NCBI GenBank assembly: GCA_040365065.1
Contig: BAABNI010000001.1
Span: 62,001 to 126,000 of the forward strand
Reading direction: 5' to 3'
Origin: Pelagadaptatus aseana
GTDB lineage: Bacteria; Pseudomonadota; Gammaproteobacteria; Pseudomonadales; Cellvibrionaceae
Length of the DNA: 64,000 nucleotides
The notes beneath the pieces were generated by a model. It was given only the letters and a program-made list of their open reading frames with translations. It was not told where the DNA came from and made no database searches. This document shows, in pieces, positions 8,570 to 17,406 of this stretch. Each line of letters starts with the position of its first letter. Position 1 is the stretch's first letter. Both the position numbers and the translations under genes were made by a program.

Positions 8570-9774
8570 ACGTGAAAACCACCCACACGACGCCAGGCCT
8601 GTTGAAATCCCCATTTTATCCGCGCTTGGCGCCATTCAATGAAGCAGAGCAATGGGGTGACTGGAACGGTTACGCCAACGCCCTGTTTTACAAAGACGCC
8701 TACACCGAATATTTCACCACCCGCAACAGCTGTGGGGTTTACGACGTCAGTCCCATGTGCAAATACCGTATCCGGGGCGATGATGCCGAAGCCATGCTCA
8801 ACCGCATGGTGACCCGGGACGTCAGCAAGCAGGGGATTAACAAAGTCGCCTACAACGTCTGGTGCGATGATCGCGGCAAGGTGATCGATGACGGCACTAT
8901 ATTCAGATTTGCCCAGAATGACTTTATTTTGATGTGCGCCGAACCGGCACTGGACTGGTTAATGCTTGCCTGTGAAGGCTTTACCGCCATCAGCGTCCAT
9001 GAAGAGACCGAGGAGATCGCCGGACTGGCCCTGCAGGGCCCGACCTCCTGTGCGCTACTGAAAGCCCTGCAGCTGGCTGGAGTGGAAAATCTCACCCCCT
9101 TCGAGATTGGCCAGTTTGCCTTCCCGGCTGATAACCCCGTCACCCAACTGACCATTTCCCGCACCGGCTTCACCGGCGATCTGGGTTACGAACTCTGGAT
9201 TGCTCCGGAGCACGCGCTGCTGCTGTGGGATCAACTGTTCGCCCGCGGCGAGCCCTACGGCTTGCACCCCTATGGCGAAGAGTCGCTGGATATGGCCCGC
9301 ATCGAAGCCGGCTTTATTCTGCCCGAGGTGGAATTTCACGGCGCCCTGCACACGGTTAACCTCGATCACGATCACTCGCCATTCGAGCTGAGTCTGGACT
9401 GGATGGTTAACCTGAAAAAGCCCCACTTCAATGGTCGCGAAGCACTGATCAAAGAAAAGCAGCAGGGCTCCCCCTGGCGCCTGCTCAAGCTCGACATTCC
9501 CGGCGAAAAAGTGGCGGAGAACGCCATCCTCTACGCAGAGAAAATCTGTAAAACGGAAATTGGTTACGTAACTTCGGCACTCAATTCACCAGTAACCAAA
9601 GCCAATATTGCTCTGGCGATGGTCAAAGGCAGTCACATCGACAAGGACATTTTCGCCGAGATTTATTATCAGAAGGAGCTGCGCTGGAACCGCAAGGTGC
9701 GCAAATGCACCGTGCAGCAGAAACCCTTCTGGTGGCCAGATCGGGGACGGGCAACACCACCGGCGGATTACTGA
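8566..9774 (+). CDS. Aminomethyltransferase (GcvT/DmdA-fold) family protein
   Basis: A 402-residue member of the folate-binding aminomethyltransferase family. N-terminal features are the YDVSPMCKYRIRG segment (usual form: VDLSHMG.. or YDVSPL..) and NRMVTRDV. The middle has ISRTGFTGDLGYELW, the glycine-rich segment typical of T-protein and dimethylglycine or DMSP demethylases. The C-terminal region (residues 270-400) corresponds to the GCV_T C-terminal barrel. The family transfers one-carbon units from an amine or sulfonium donor to tetrahydrofolate. With two flavin oxidoreductases in the same operon, oxidative demethylation of a methylated substrate is a plausible but unproven role. No GcvH or GcvP is nearby, so this is not the housekeeping glycine-cleavage T-protein. 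The frame is open further upstream, but the ATG at 8566 fits the coupling with the previous stop. Confidence 0.82.
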   Translation: MNVKTTHTTPGLLKSPFYPRLAPFNEAEQWGDWNGYANALFYKDAYTEYFTTRNSCGVYDVSPMCKYRIRGDDAEAMLNRMVTRDVSKQGINKVAYNVWCDDRGKVIDDGTIFRFAQNDFILMCAEPALDWLMLACEGFTAISVHEETEEIAGLALQGPTSCALLKALQLAGVENLTPFEIGQFAFPADNPVTQLTISRTGFTGDLGYELWIAPEHALLLWDQLFARGEPYGLHPYGEESLDMARIEAGFILPEVEFHGALHTVNLDHDHSPFELSLDWMVNLKKPHFNGREALIKEKQQGSPWRLLKLDIPGEKVAENAILYAEKICKTEIGYVTSALNSPVTKANIALAMVKGSHIDKDIFAEIYYQKELRWNRKVRKCTVQQKPFWWPDRGRATPPADY

Positions 9775-9803
9775 AGCAGGCTGGAGCAAACAGGCTGCAA
9801 TAA

Positions 9804-9836
9804 CAGGGCGTCGGCGGCGTGGATGCCGACACCCTG
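9804..9836. terminator. Hairpin between convergent genes
   Basis: CAGGGCGTCGGC and GCCGACACCCTG form a 12-bp stem with one wobble around a nine-base loop, between the GcvT-like gene and the barrel gene that face each other. No strong T run follows on either strand, so termination strength is uncertain. Confidence 0.5.
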
Positions 9837-9845
9837 CGATCTGGA

Positions 9846-10643
9846 TCAGAAGTTGTAAGTCAGGCCCAGATTGTAGCGATCGCTGTCGTTTTCAATATCA
9901 AAACTGGCGGGCAGCAGAGTGGCATCCACCTCAACGTCGTCGCTGTTCCACTGGGTGTAATTGAACTGCACGTGCCACTGATCGGTGATGGCGTAGCTCA
10001 GGCCCAGCACGATCTGGTAAACCGTAACGGTATCGTCGTCATCGATAATGACCGTATTCGACGGGCTGTAGTCCACATCCACATCACTGGTCCCGAATCC
10101 CAAACCCACAAACGGGGTGACCGGCCAACCCAGATCGAAATCGTAATAGGCGCTCACCATCCAGGTATCGGATTCGATACTGCCCTGACCATCGGACACC
10201 AAAGCGCCGGTGGTAATACCCAAATCCGTTGCCCCGGTAATCAAAATGGCGGCGTCCACACCATCGAGAGCCAGACCCGCCGCATTCACGCCAGCGTGGG
10301 AATCCACATCGGTGCTGGAACTTACGTAGGCCAATTCAAGGCGCCACTGACCAAAGCGCTTGCCAAACGCGAGGGAGTAATTATCACCTTGGTCAAATTC
10401 TGTCTCCCAACCAACAGGAGAACCTGCCGGTATCAAGGCAGGACCGATTGGCACGGTGGTATCTGTACCGGTAGTAAAATCAGAAGTAAATGTGCCATCG
10501 TTACTGGAATCGTCCTGCTCGACAATCCCGTAGCCCAGAGACACGTAGTAGCCACTCATACCGTGACCATCGGCCTGCGCCATTGTTGAAAATGCCATGG
10601 CCGCCAGAGCCATACCCAGTGTACCGCCTTTCTTATAATTCAT
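9846..10643 (-). CDS. Outer-membrane beta-barrel protein (OmpW/porin-like)
   Basis: A 265-residue exported barrel. Residues 1-24 form a signal peptide cleaved after MAQA. The rest alternates short amphipathic strands with acidic, Asp-rich loops (VIIDDDDTVTV, WNSDDVEVD) and ends with the aromatic C-terminal signature YNLGLTYNF recognised by the BAM complex. VTPFVGLGFGTSDVD is typical of eight-stranded small barrels of the OmpW/OmpA-like superfamily. The start is ATG at 10643. No specific ligand can be given. The acidic loops suggest cation or salt interaction and fit a marine host, but that is inference. Confidence 0.78.
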   Translation of the reverse strand: MNYKKGGTLGMALAAMAFSTMAQADGHGMSGYYVSLGYGIVEQDDSSNDGTFTSDFTTGTDTTVPIGPALIPAGSPVGWETEFDQGDNYSLAFGKRFGQWRLELAYVSSSTDVDSHAGVNAAGLALDGVDAAILITGATDLGITTGALVSDGQGSIESDTWMVSAYYDFDLGWPVTPFVGLGFGTSDVDVDYSPSNTVIIDDDDTVTVYQIVLGLSYAITDQWHVQFNYTQWNSDDVEVDATLLPASFDIENDSDRYNLGLTYNF

Positions 10644-10750
10644 GATTGATACCCTTAAGTGAGGAAGACAAACTGCTGTTGCAGTGCCCCCTTTACGAAA
10701 GAGCGATCAAAAATGGATCAAATCGAACAATTAATAAAAACAAAGAAGTG

Positions 10751-11521
10751 TTAACGGCCTTCCCAGTCCTCAAAAATTCTCCCGTAAGCACTGCCCTCGA
10801 ACTGCAGTTTTAACTCACGGTAATTGCGCAATTCCTGTTCCGGGCTGAGTGTCGCGATTTTCTTCAGTGCCGGCTGCACCCGATCAGGCACGGTGACACC
10901 CAGAAACCGAAACAGACGCGCCATGCAGCCGCTGAAGTCGGATTCAATAGCTTCATAATCGATAACCAAACGCCGTTGCGATGCCAGCCTGGCCAGCGCC
11001 GGGTGGCGATATTGAAACCGATCCGCCAAGCGCACGAATTCATCGGCCGTTATCACAAAGGTTACCGCAGCCTCTGGCGCCTTATTGGTGTGCCAGCACC
11101 GAGTCATACTGGCCCGGACAAACGAACAGATCACCGGCAACAAGTGACGGCGCCGGGTTTCGATAAACTTGACCTGTTGGTCTGCCACAAGACAATCCCA
11201 GACATCGCTGTTGCTGCCCCGCGTGGCCTGATCAGACAGCAACTTAAAACCCAGCGCCCGCTGCAGTGTCGGCTGCCCGAACAAGGCTTTGAGATAAGCT
11301 GCCGCCGGCATCTGCGGGGGGCAGCATTTGATGCCCTGCCCCGGGGGCGGATCCAGCTTCCATCCGGCCCCCAGAGTCCTGCGGGCAGCTTCTCCCGCCC
11401 TGACCTTGATATTGTGATGAAACAGCTCGCCATAAAACAGCACATCGGGATGATGCAACAGCGCGCCCGACAACACCGTGGTTCCCGTTCGGGGCATCCC
11501 GGTAAGGACAAATTTCTGCAT
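10751..11521 (-). CDS. Sulfotransferase family protein
   Basis: A 256-residue PAPS-dependent sulfotransferase-fold protein. The 5'-phosphosulfate loop is at the N-terminus (LTGMPRTGTTVLSGAL), followed by the conserved HPDVLFYGELF. Residues 120-200 hold the usual 3'-phosphate-binding region (KFIETRRRHLLP) and the YEAIE segment with a conserved LFRFLGV. The start is ATG at 11521, directly before the P-loop. The acceptor is unknown; related bacterial proteins act on lipids, polysaccharides or small molecules. The gene stands alone between the barrel gene (same strand) and a divergent YebC-family gene. No PAPS synthesis genes are in the window. Confidence 0.8.
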   Translation of the reverse strand: MQKFVLTGMPRTGTTVLSGALLHHPDVLFYGELFHHNIKVRAGEAARRTLGAGWKLDPPPGQGIKCCPPQMPAAAYLKALFGQPTLQRALGFKLLSDQATRGSNSDVWDCLVADQQVKFIETRRRHLLPVICSFVRASMTRCWHTNKAPEAAVTFVITADEFVRLADRFQYRHPALARLASQRRLVIDYEAIESDFSGCMARLFRFLGVTVPDRVQPALKKIATLSPEQELRNYRELKLQFEGSAYGRIFEDWEGR

Positions 11522-11639
11522 GGGGCACTTCCTTGCTTGCCTGATTCCAATCTTCCAAGAATAGGCCAGACAGACTGGCGAGAGCGGGCGCTTCCCGATA
11601 AAATTGCTTCTTTTGCAAGAACACCGGACAGAGATCGCA

Positions 11640-12356
11640 ATGGGAAGAGCCTACCAAAACCGCAAAGAATCCATGGCCAAAACCTCGGATGCCAAAGCCA
11701 AGGTCTACAGCAAATACGGCCGTGAAATTTACGTCTGTGCCAAAAATGGCGGCGTTGAACCCGAGGGCAATCTGGCCCTGCGCGGCATGATTGAACGCGC
11801 CAAGAAAGATCAGGTACCCGGTCACGTCATCGAGAAGGCCCTCAACAAGGCCAAAGGTGGCGGCGGCGAAGACTACTCTCCGGCGGTTTACGAAGGCTTT
11901 GGTCCCGGCAACTGCATGGCCATTATCGAGTGCCTGACCGACAACCCCAACCGCACCTTTGGCGATGTGCGTCAGGCCTTTACCAAGACCAAAACCAAAA
12001 TCGGCACCCAGGGCAGCGTCAGCCACATGTTTGAGCACAGCGCCATTTTTGTCTTCAAGCACGACGACGAAGAGGCGGTACTGGAAGCGCTGATGATGGA
12101 AGACGTGGACGTATCCGACATCGAAAGCGACGACGGCATGATCACCGTATTTGCCCCCCACACCGACTTTTTCAAAGCCAAGCAGGCCCTGAACAACGAG
12201 TTTGGCGAGATTGATTTTGAAGTGGCGGAAATCCAGTACGTACCGCAAACCACCATGGCAATGCCGGAAGAAGCGCAACCCATGTTTGAGAAGTTTCTGG
12301 ATATGCTCAACGACCTCGATGACGTCCAGAACGTTTATCACAACGTTGAGCAGTAA
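11640..12356 (+). CDS. yeeN: YebC/TACO1-family protein, YeeN type
   Basis: A 238-residue member of the YebC family, whose members act in translation of proline-rich sequences or as DNA-binding regulators. The N-terminus MGRAYQNRKESMAKTSDAK and the central KYGREIYVCAKNGG match the YeeN subfamily, and the length equals that of Escherichia coli YeeN. Other family marks are VIEKALNKAKGGGGE, YEGFGPG and QGSVSHMF. The ATG at 11640 is chosen from conservation; the frame is open 36 bases further upstream. It is a single gene, divergent from the sulfotransferase and ending at a palindromic repeat that may terminate it. Confidence 0.88.
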   Translation: MGRAYQNRKESMAKTSDAKAKVYSKYGREIYVCAKNGGVEPEGNLALRGMIERAKKDQVPGHVIEKALNKAKGGGGEDYSPAVYEGFGPGNCMAIIECLTDNPNRTFGDVRQAFTKTKTKIGTQGSVSHMFEHSAIFVFKHDDEEAVLEALMMEDVDVSDIESDDGMITVFAPHTDFFKAKQALNNEFGEIDFEVAEIQYVPQTTMAMPEEAQPMFEKFLDMLNDLDDVQNVYHNVEQ

Positions 12357-12414
12357 TCGCCTAAAGCCGTCAATTCGCTGGTCATCCTGACGAACACGAA
12401 GCTCCTGTTAGCTT

Positions 12415-12502
12415 GTCATCCTGACGAGCACCGCGAGGAAGGATCTCTGCAATAACTCATGAAATTCCAGAGATCCCTCGGCGCTTCGCTTCTCGGGATG
12501 AC
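12415..12502. repeat. Intergenic palindromic repeat, copy A
   Basis: Two inverted arms, 12415-12449 and 12468-12502. The left arm opens GTCATCCTGACGAGCACCG and closes GGATCTCTG; the right arm is its imperfect complement, closing CTCGGGATGAC. Fragments of the same motif flank it at 12381 and 12523. Related copies occur at 53854-53880 and 59082-59164. It sits between convergent genes and could act as a terminator. The motif type, with GTCATCC and GGATCTC ends, resembles dispersed non-coding repeats in many bacterial genomes. Confidence 0.75.
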
Positions 12503-12533
12503 TGAGTCAGCTAAGCGCTTCAGGATGACAGGG

Positions 12534-13760
12534 CTATGCGCCTTGCAATGATGGCGCCTGCTCAGGCAAACGCAGTGAAATCACCGCCGCCACGGCCACC
12601 AAACCACTGGAAATAAGCAGGCAGGCCTCCAGTCCATAGACCTGATAAACCCAGCCCGACAGCACCGTTCCCAGCAACCGCCCCATGGCATTGGCCATAT
12701 AGTAAAACCCCACATCCAGTGACACGCCATCGCGATCGGCGTACTGCACAATCAAGAAGCTGTGCAGGGATGAATTCACCGCGAACACAAAACCGAATAC
12801 CAGTAATCCCGCCAGTAAGGCCTGCTGCGCCTGCAACTCCCAGTAACAGGCCAGAGCGATGGCCAGTGGAACCAGCGCCAGCGCAGCAGCCCAGATGACC
12901 GCCTGATGGCGCCCCGGCGTTCGCCCCTGCTGGCCGGCACCGGTGAGGGCGGGGGCTATGCCCTGCACCACCCCATAGGCCATGACCCAGATGGCCAGAA
13001 AACTGCCTACGGTCCAGTGATCCCAACCCAACTGAGAGGCCATAAACACCGGCAGCGCCACCACAAACCAGACGTCTCTGGCTCCGAACAGGCACATGCG
13101 CGCCGCCGAGAGATAATTGATGGGGCCGCTCTTGGACAACATCTCGGTGAATTTTGGTTTGGATGTGGCCTTGCCCAAATCTTCAGTCAGAGTACAAACA
13201 CTGAACAACCACACCAGCGCCAGACCAATCAGCATGGCCAGTACCGCACCACGAAAGCCCAGCAGTGTCAGCAACAAACCACCCAGAAAGAAACCGACCC
13301 CTTTCAGGGTATTTTTTGATCCGGTCAGCACCGCCACCCATTGATACAACTTGCTATCGGCGCCTTCCGGCACCAGCGCCTTGATGGAACTCTTGGCGCT
13401 CATCTTATTGAGATCCTTGGCAATGCCCGACAGGGCCTGAGCCGCCATCACCCAGGGTACGATCAGCAAAGACGGAGGCACCAGCAACATGGCCAGAGCC
13501 AGCACCTGCAGGAACAAGCCGATGTTCATGGTTTTGTTGAGTCCGATACGGGCACCCAGCCAGCCGCCTACCAGATTGGTGACAACGCCAAAGAATTCGT
13601 AAAACAAAAACAGCATGGCAATCTGCAGTGGGCTGTAACCCAGATCGTGAAAGTGCAGCACCACCAGCATCCGCAATGCGCCATCGGTCAGGGTAAACGC
13701 CCAGTAGTTACCGGTAACAATCAGATACTGACGGATGGCGGGGGAAAGTTGAGCAAACAT
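12534..13760 (-). CDS. arsJ: Organoarsenical efflux transporter ArsJ
   Basis: A 408-residue major-facilitator protein with about 12 hydrophobic segments. The sequence YLIVTGNYWAFTLTDGALRM at the N-terminus, followed by LFLFYEFFGVVTNLVGGW and LNKMSAKSSIKALVP, is characteristic of ArsJ. ArsJ exports 1-arseno-3-phosphoglycerate, made when GAPDH uses arsenate in place of phosphate; the product decays outside to arsenate. The adjacent upstream gap gene and the arsR before it complete the known arsR-gap-arsJ arrangement. The start is set at the ATG at 13760; a TTG six bases upstream is in frame. No arsB, arsC or acr3 is in the window. Confidence 0.9.
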   Translation of the reverse strand: MFAQLSPAIRQYLIVTGNYWAFTLTDGALRMLVVLHFHDLGYSPLQIAMLFLFYEFFGVVTNLVGGWLGARIGLNKTMNIGLFLQVLALAMLLVPPSLLIVPWVMAAQALSGIAKDLNKMSAKSSIKALVPEGADSKLYQWVAVLTGSKNTLKGVGFFLGGLLLTLLGFRGAVLAMLIGLALVWLFSVCTLTEDLGKATSKPKFTEMLSKSGPINYLSAARMCLFGARDVWFVVALPVFMASQLGWDHWTVGSFLAIWVMAYGVVQGIAPALTGAGQQGRTPGRHQAVIWAAALALVPLAIALACYWELQAQQALLAGLLVFGFVFAVNSSLHSFLIVQYADRDGVSLDVGFYYMANAMGRLLGTVLSGWVYQVYGLEACLLISSGLVAVAAVISLRLPEQAPSLQGA

Positions 13761-13821
13761 AATCAATCAAACATCGGAGCCCGCTTCAAACGGGCGCCTG
13801 TAAACACGAATAGCCGGTAAA

Positions 13822-14817
13822 TTAACCCACCCGTTGCACCAGTTCGGCGGTGCGATTGGCGTAGCCCCACTCATTGTCATACCACAGGTAGAGCTTCACC
13901 TGAGTGCCATTGACCACCATGGTCGACAGGGCATCGACGATGCTGGAGCGTGGATCGGTGCGGTAATCCACCGACACCAGTGGTCGCTCTTCATACCCCA
14001 GAATGTCTTTCAACTCATTTTCCGAGGCGGTTTTCAACAGCTGATTGACTTCCTCTTCCGTGGTCGCGCGGGACACCTCGAAGACGCAGTCAGTCAGAGA
14101 GGCATTCGCCAGTGGAATACGCACCGCATGGCCATTCAAGCGCCCCTTCAGTTCCGGGAAGATATGGGTGATGGCGGTAGCCGATCCGGTGGTGGTGGGA
14201 ATCAGGCTTTCCCCGCAGGCACGGGCGCGACGCAAATCCTTATGGGGGGCATCCAGAATGGTCTGGGTGTTGGTGATATCGTGAATCGTGGTCATGGAAC
14301 CGTGAACGATCCCCAGATTTTCATGGATCACCTTCACCGCCGGCGCCAGACAATTGGTGGTGCAGGAAGCCGCCGTCACAATCGGATGCTGCTCCGGATC
14401 GTACAGATGATCGTTGACGCCCAGCACCACATTGAGCACGCCCTCTTCTTTGACCGGTGCGGTGACGACAACCCGCTTCACGCCCTGATCGAGATAGCCT
14501 TGCAACAGCGCCTTGGTTTTCATCTTGCCGGAGGCTTCAATCACCAGATCGCAGCCCGACCAATCGCTGTCGGCAATGGCTTTATTCTGGGTGCAGATAA
14601 TCTTCTGGCCGGCAATCACCATGTCAGCCCCGCTGGCTTCTGCCTGATTTTTCCAGCGCCCGTGTACCGAATCAAAATTCAACAGGTGCGCCATGGTCAC
14701 CGCATCGGCGGCCGGGTCATTGATCTGCACAAACTCAATGTTCGGATTGTCGTAAGCCGCTCGAAAAGTCAGGCGGCCCATGCGGCCAAAACCATTGATA
14801 CCTACTTTAATTGCCAT
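13822..14817 (-). CDS. gap: ArsJ-associated glyceraldehyde-3-phosphate dehydrogenase
   Basis: A 331-residue type I GAPDH. It has the NAD-binding GINGFGRMGRL at the N-terminus, catalytic Cys152 in AASCTTNCLAP, and the C-terminal WYDNEWGYANR. In the arsenic context it forms 1-arseno-3-phosphoglycerate from glyceraldehyde 3-phosphate and arsenate for export by ArsJ. The ATG at 14817 follows AGGAG closely. It begins 19 bases after the end of arsR and is followed by arsJ after 61 bases, so the three genes form one operon. Its context separates it from the glycolytic GAPDH, which should be elsewhere in the genome. Confidence 0.92.
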   Translation of the reverse strand: MAIKVGINGFGRMGRLTFRAAYDNPNIEFVQINDPAADAVTMAHLLNFDSVHGRWKNQAEASGADMVIAGQKIICTQNKAIADSDWSGCDLVIEASGKMKTKALLQGYLDQGVKRVVVTAPVKEEGVLNVVLGVNDHLYDPEQHPIVTAASCTTNCLAPAVKVIHENLGIVHGSMTTIHDITNTQTILDAPHKDLRRARACGESLIPTTTGSATAITHIFPELKGRLNGHAVRIPLANASLTDCVFEVSRATTEEEVNQLLKTASENELKDILGYEERPLVSVDYRTDPRSSIVDALSTMVVNGTQVKLYLWYDNEWGYANRTAELVQRVG

Positions 14818-14836
14818 TGCCTTAACTCCTGCTCAA

Positions 14837-15181
14837 TTAACAACAATTGCTGAGACGCTCGGGCCGATTGCCCATATCCTGCAATCGCCCGGTCGCTTCG
14901 GCCACAAATGCGGCATTGGCCAAGGCCGCGTCATAAATGGTTTTGCGGCACCACTCCGGCAGCTCCGGGTTAATGCGATAAAACACCCACTGCCCCTGAC
15001 GCCGATCACGCAGCAGACCACCGTTGCGCAACTGCGCAAGATGTCTGGAAATCTTGGGCTGAATATCGTCGATGGCCTCGACCAACTCACAAACACACAA
15101 CTCCTGCTCGCGTTCAATCAACAACAAACTGCGCAGACGAGTCTCATCCGCAAGACATTTAAAAAACTGAACCGGATCCAT
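14837..15181 (-). CDS. arsR: Arsenic-responsive repressor ArsR
   Basis: A 114-residue winged-helix repressor. The start is the ATG at 15181, giving MDPVQFFKCLADETRLRSL, the normal ArsR N-terminus; the frame is open a further 63 bases but would run through the operator. The metal-sensing CVCEL (Cys29, Cys31) lies in the recognition region, as in Escherichia coli-type ArsR, and extra cysteines close the protein (SNCC). The helix-turn-helix reads DIQPKISRHLAQLR. Arsenite binding would release the repressor from its own promoter, where a palindrome is visible at 15210-15225. First gene of the arsR-gap-arsJ operon. Confidence 0.92.
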   Translation of the reverse strand: MDPVQFFKCLADETRLRSLLLIEREQELCVCELVEAIDDIQPKISRHLAQLRNGGLLRDRRQGQWVFYRINPELPEWCRKTIYDAALANAAFVAEATGRLQDMGNRPERLSNCC

Positions 15182-15209
15182 AGGGGCGCTCACAACCAAA
15201 TAATAATAT

Positions 15210-15225
15210 ATATGATATTTCATAT
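15210..15225 (-). promoter_or_regulatory. Probable ArsR operator
   Basis: ATATGA-TATT-TCATAT forms an inverted repeat with six-base arms in an AT-rich stretch 29 bases before the arsR start. ArsR-type repressors bind such short AT-rich palindromes overlapping the promoter. The binding assignment is inferred from position and symmetry. Confidence 0.6.
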
Positions 15226-15348
15226 GTACTACATCGTAAAACAATTTGTCACAGAGCGCACAGTGTCATTCCCTGCGTTGCTCTTTATAATGACCCTCCG
15301 GTAGCAGGGTTACCCCCTGAACAATAATAAAAATATCTGGAGAACGCG

Positions 15349-16263
15349 TTGTACCACCGTATATTCAGCCACCTGCTTTTGGCTGCCACAGCCCTGTTGC
15401 TGAATGCTTGCGATGACAAGCCGCCAGCTCCGGACAACACAGACACTGCAACCATCACCCAAGAACCCGCCAAAAAACCCACCATTCTCTGGGCGAAACC
15501 GGGTTTTGCACCGCTGTTTATTCACCAGCCACCCTTTCAGGGGCAAGGTACGGGCGACCTGATGTTCGATATATTGCAGCAAAAGTTGCCGCAATTTCGT
15601 CACAGCCAAACCAAGGCCAACTACGCCAGAATCATTGCCGAGATGCGCAAAGGCACCGAGATGTGTGCCCTGATGATTTACAAAAGAGAACGCGAGGCGT
15701 TTGCCTATTTCAGCCAACCGATTGCTGTGAACCCCAGCTACCAGCTGTACCTCAGTACCGAAGGCAAGCAGGCGATTGATCGAGCCTATGGTTATGACCT
15801 GAAAACCGCTTCATTTGATGAACTGCTCGGCAAGAGTCGTGACCTGACGCTGCTGATCACCCCCAACCAGAGCTATGGCATTGAGCGAGATGCCCTGATC
15901 GCAAAACACATCGACCATCTCAACATCAAACGAAACTTCAGTGACCAATCCGCCACCATGAAAATGCTGGCAGCCAACCGGGTGCAGATGTTGCTGGTAC
16001 TGCCCTGGGTATTTAATTATGAGAAGGACGTCTCCGGGCTGCACGGTAAAGTCACCAAAGTGCAACTGACCGATGTCCCGGCAGACGACAGCTACACCAT
16101 TGCCTGCACCCGAACCGAGCAAGGCAAACAGGTGGTTGATGCCATCGACCAAATCAAACCGGCAGCCCACACCCTGCTGAAGCAAGCCGCTGCGGCCTGG
16201 TTGGAACCCGAAGAAATGGGCAATTACCAGCGCGCCTACAACAAATATTTTCCAACCCGATAA
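15349..16263 (+). CDS. Periplasmic binding-protein-like lipoprotein 1 of 3
   Basis: A 304-residue lipoprotein. The start is TTG at 15349 with GGAG at a good distance. The lipobox is LLNAC with Cys21; Asp follows at +2, the classical inner-membrane retention signal. The mature part has a type 2 periplasmic binding-protein fold resembling the TIGR02285 group: ILWAKPGFAPLF, GQGTGDLMFDILQQKLPQF, then RIIAEMRKGTEMCALMIY. A Cys in MCALM and another in TIACT are kept in all three paralogues and may form a disulfide. No permease or ATPase is near, so sensing or sequestration is more likely than transport. It is divergent from arsR but shows no functional link to it. Confidence 0.72.
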   Translation: MYHRIFSHLLLAATALLLNACDDKPPAPDNTDTATITQEPAKKPTILWAKPGFAPLFIHQPPFQGQGTGDLMFDILQQKLPQFRHSQTKANYARIIAEMRKGTEMCALMIYKREREAFAYFSQPIAVNPSYQLYLSTEGKQAIDRAYGYDLKTASFDELLGKSRDLTLLITPNQSYGIERDALIAKHIDHLNIKRNFSDQSATMKMLAANRVQMLLVLPWVFNYEKDVSGLHGKVTKVQLTDVPADDSYTIACTRTEQGKQVVDAIDQIKPAAHTLLKQAAAAWLEPEEMGNYQRAYNKYFPTR

Positions 16264-16333
16264 TCCATCCACGACCAAGGACGCATTGTAGATAAACGCG
16301 ACTTCCCTATAATGCCCTGAAGGAAGCCCTGTA

Positions 16334-17359
16334 ATGGAGAAGGATTTGTATCAGCAGACAACCCGAGTCCTGTGCCTGACACTGATCAGTCTGTTGATCA
16401 GCGCCTGCAGTCCTGATGGCAACAACAATGCGGTCAATGACAGCGCTCAACAAACCGCTGATTCATTCCCATCCCAGTCCTCACCAACACAGGCCGCGAC
16501 AACACAGACTGCGATACCAGGGCAAGCCCCAGGCCAAGGCAGCGAGGAAAAACCCACTGTCATCTGGGCCAAACCCGGTTTTGCCCCATTGTTTATCAGC
16601 GAGGAACCCTTTAAGGGAGAGGGCACCGGAGACCTGATTTTTCAGACCCTGCAAACGCTGCTGCCCCAATTCAACCACGTCAACACCAAAGCCAATTACA
16701 CCCGCATTATCGCCGAGATGAAGAAGGGCACCGACATCTGCGCCCTGCTGTTTTACAACGAGACCCGCGAGGACTTCGCCGTCTACAGCGACCCACTGGC
16801 GATCACCCCGAGCTACCATATTTACGCCAGCCTTGAGGGCAAAGCCGCACTCGACAAAGCCTTTGGCCGCAATCTGAGCCAAGCCCCACTGGATGAATTG
16901 CTGAGCAAAAGCGGGGACCTGTCACTGCTGATCACGCCACACCAATCCTATGGCAAAAAGCGTGACGACCTGCTCGCCAAGCACAAGGATTCACTCAATA
17001 CCCAGCTGCACCTGACTGACCTGCCTGCCATGATGAAGATTGTCGCCACCAATCGCGCTCAACTGATGCTGGCCATGCCGTGGGTATTCAATTATGAGCA
17101 GGACAATCTGGGGCTGCATGGCCGCACCGCGAAAATCGAGTTAACCGATGTTCCGGCCTACCAGGCCTCTTATCTGGTGTGCAGCAAGAATCCGCTGGGC
17201 AGGCAGGTAGTGGCAACCATTAACAACATCGACCCGGCAGCCCACACAGTACTGAAAGACGCCATGGCCAGCTGGCTGTTGCCCGAAGAACATCAGGATT
17301 ATTATCGGGCCTACCGGGAATACTTCGCCGCCTATGCGTCCGGGCAGGCGCCAAAGTAA
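16334..17359 (+). CDS. Periplasmic binding-protein-like lipoprotein 2 of 3
   Basis: A 341-residue paralogue of the preceding gene. The lipobox is LISAC with Cys25, followed by Ser at +2, so outer-membrane sorting is expected, unlike copy 1. A Gln/Thr/Pro-rich linker of about 45 residues separates the lipid anchor from the binding domain. The domain repeats the family pattern: VIWAKPGFAPLF, GEGTGDLIFQTLQ, RIIAEMKKGTDICALLFY, ITPHQSYGKKRDDLLAKH and MPWVFNYEQ. The start is ATG at 16334, with GGA upstream. The gap to copy 1 is 70 bases. The ligand is unknown. Confidence 0.72.
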   Translation: MEKDLYQQTTRVLCLTLISLLISACSPDGNNNAVNDSAQQTADSFPSQSSPTQAATTQTAIPGQAPGQGSEEKPTVIWAKPGFAPLFISEEPFKGEGTGDLIFQTLQTLLPQFNHVNTKANYTRIIAEMKKGTDICALLFYNETREDFAVYSDPLAITPSYHIYASLEGKAALDKAFGRNLSQAPLDELLSKSGDLSLLITPHQSYGKKRDDLLAKHKDSLNTQLHLTDLPAMMKIVATNRAQLMLAMPWVFNYEQDNLGLHGRTAKIELTDVPAYQASYLVCSKNPLGRQVVATINNIDPAAHTVLKDAMASWLLPEEHQDYYRAYREYFAAYASGQAPK

Positions 17360-17406
17360 CGCCCCGGCTTGAGGCCTTTGGCGCATTTCTCTACAATCAA
17401 CACCCC

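Noticed and set aside
9819..10589. Long plus-strand open frame opposite the barrel gene
   Set aside because: The minus strand encodes a signal peptide, barrel strands and an aromatic C-terminus. The plus frame has no recognisable features.
11244..12341. Long minus-strand open frame across the sulfotransferase and YeeN genes
   Set aside because: It covers two well-supported genes in other frames and resembles no known protein.
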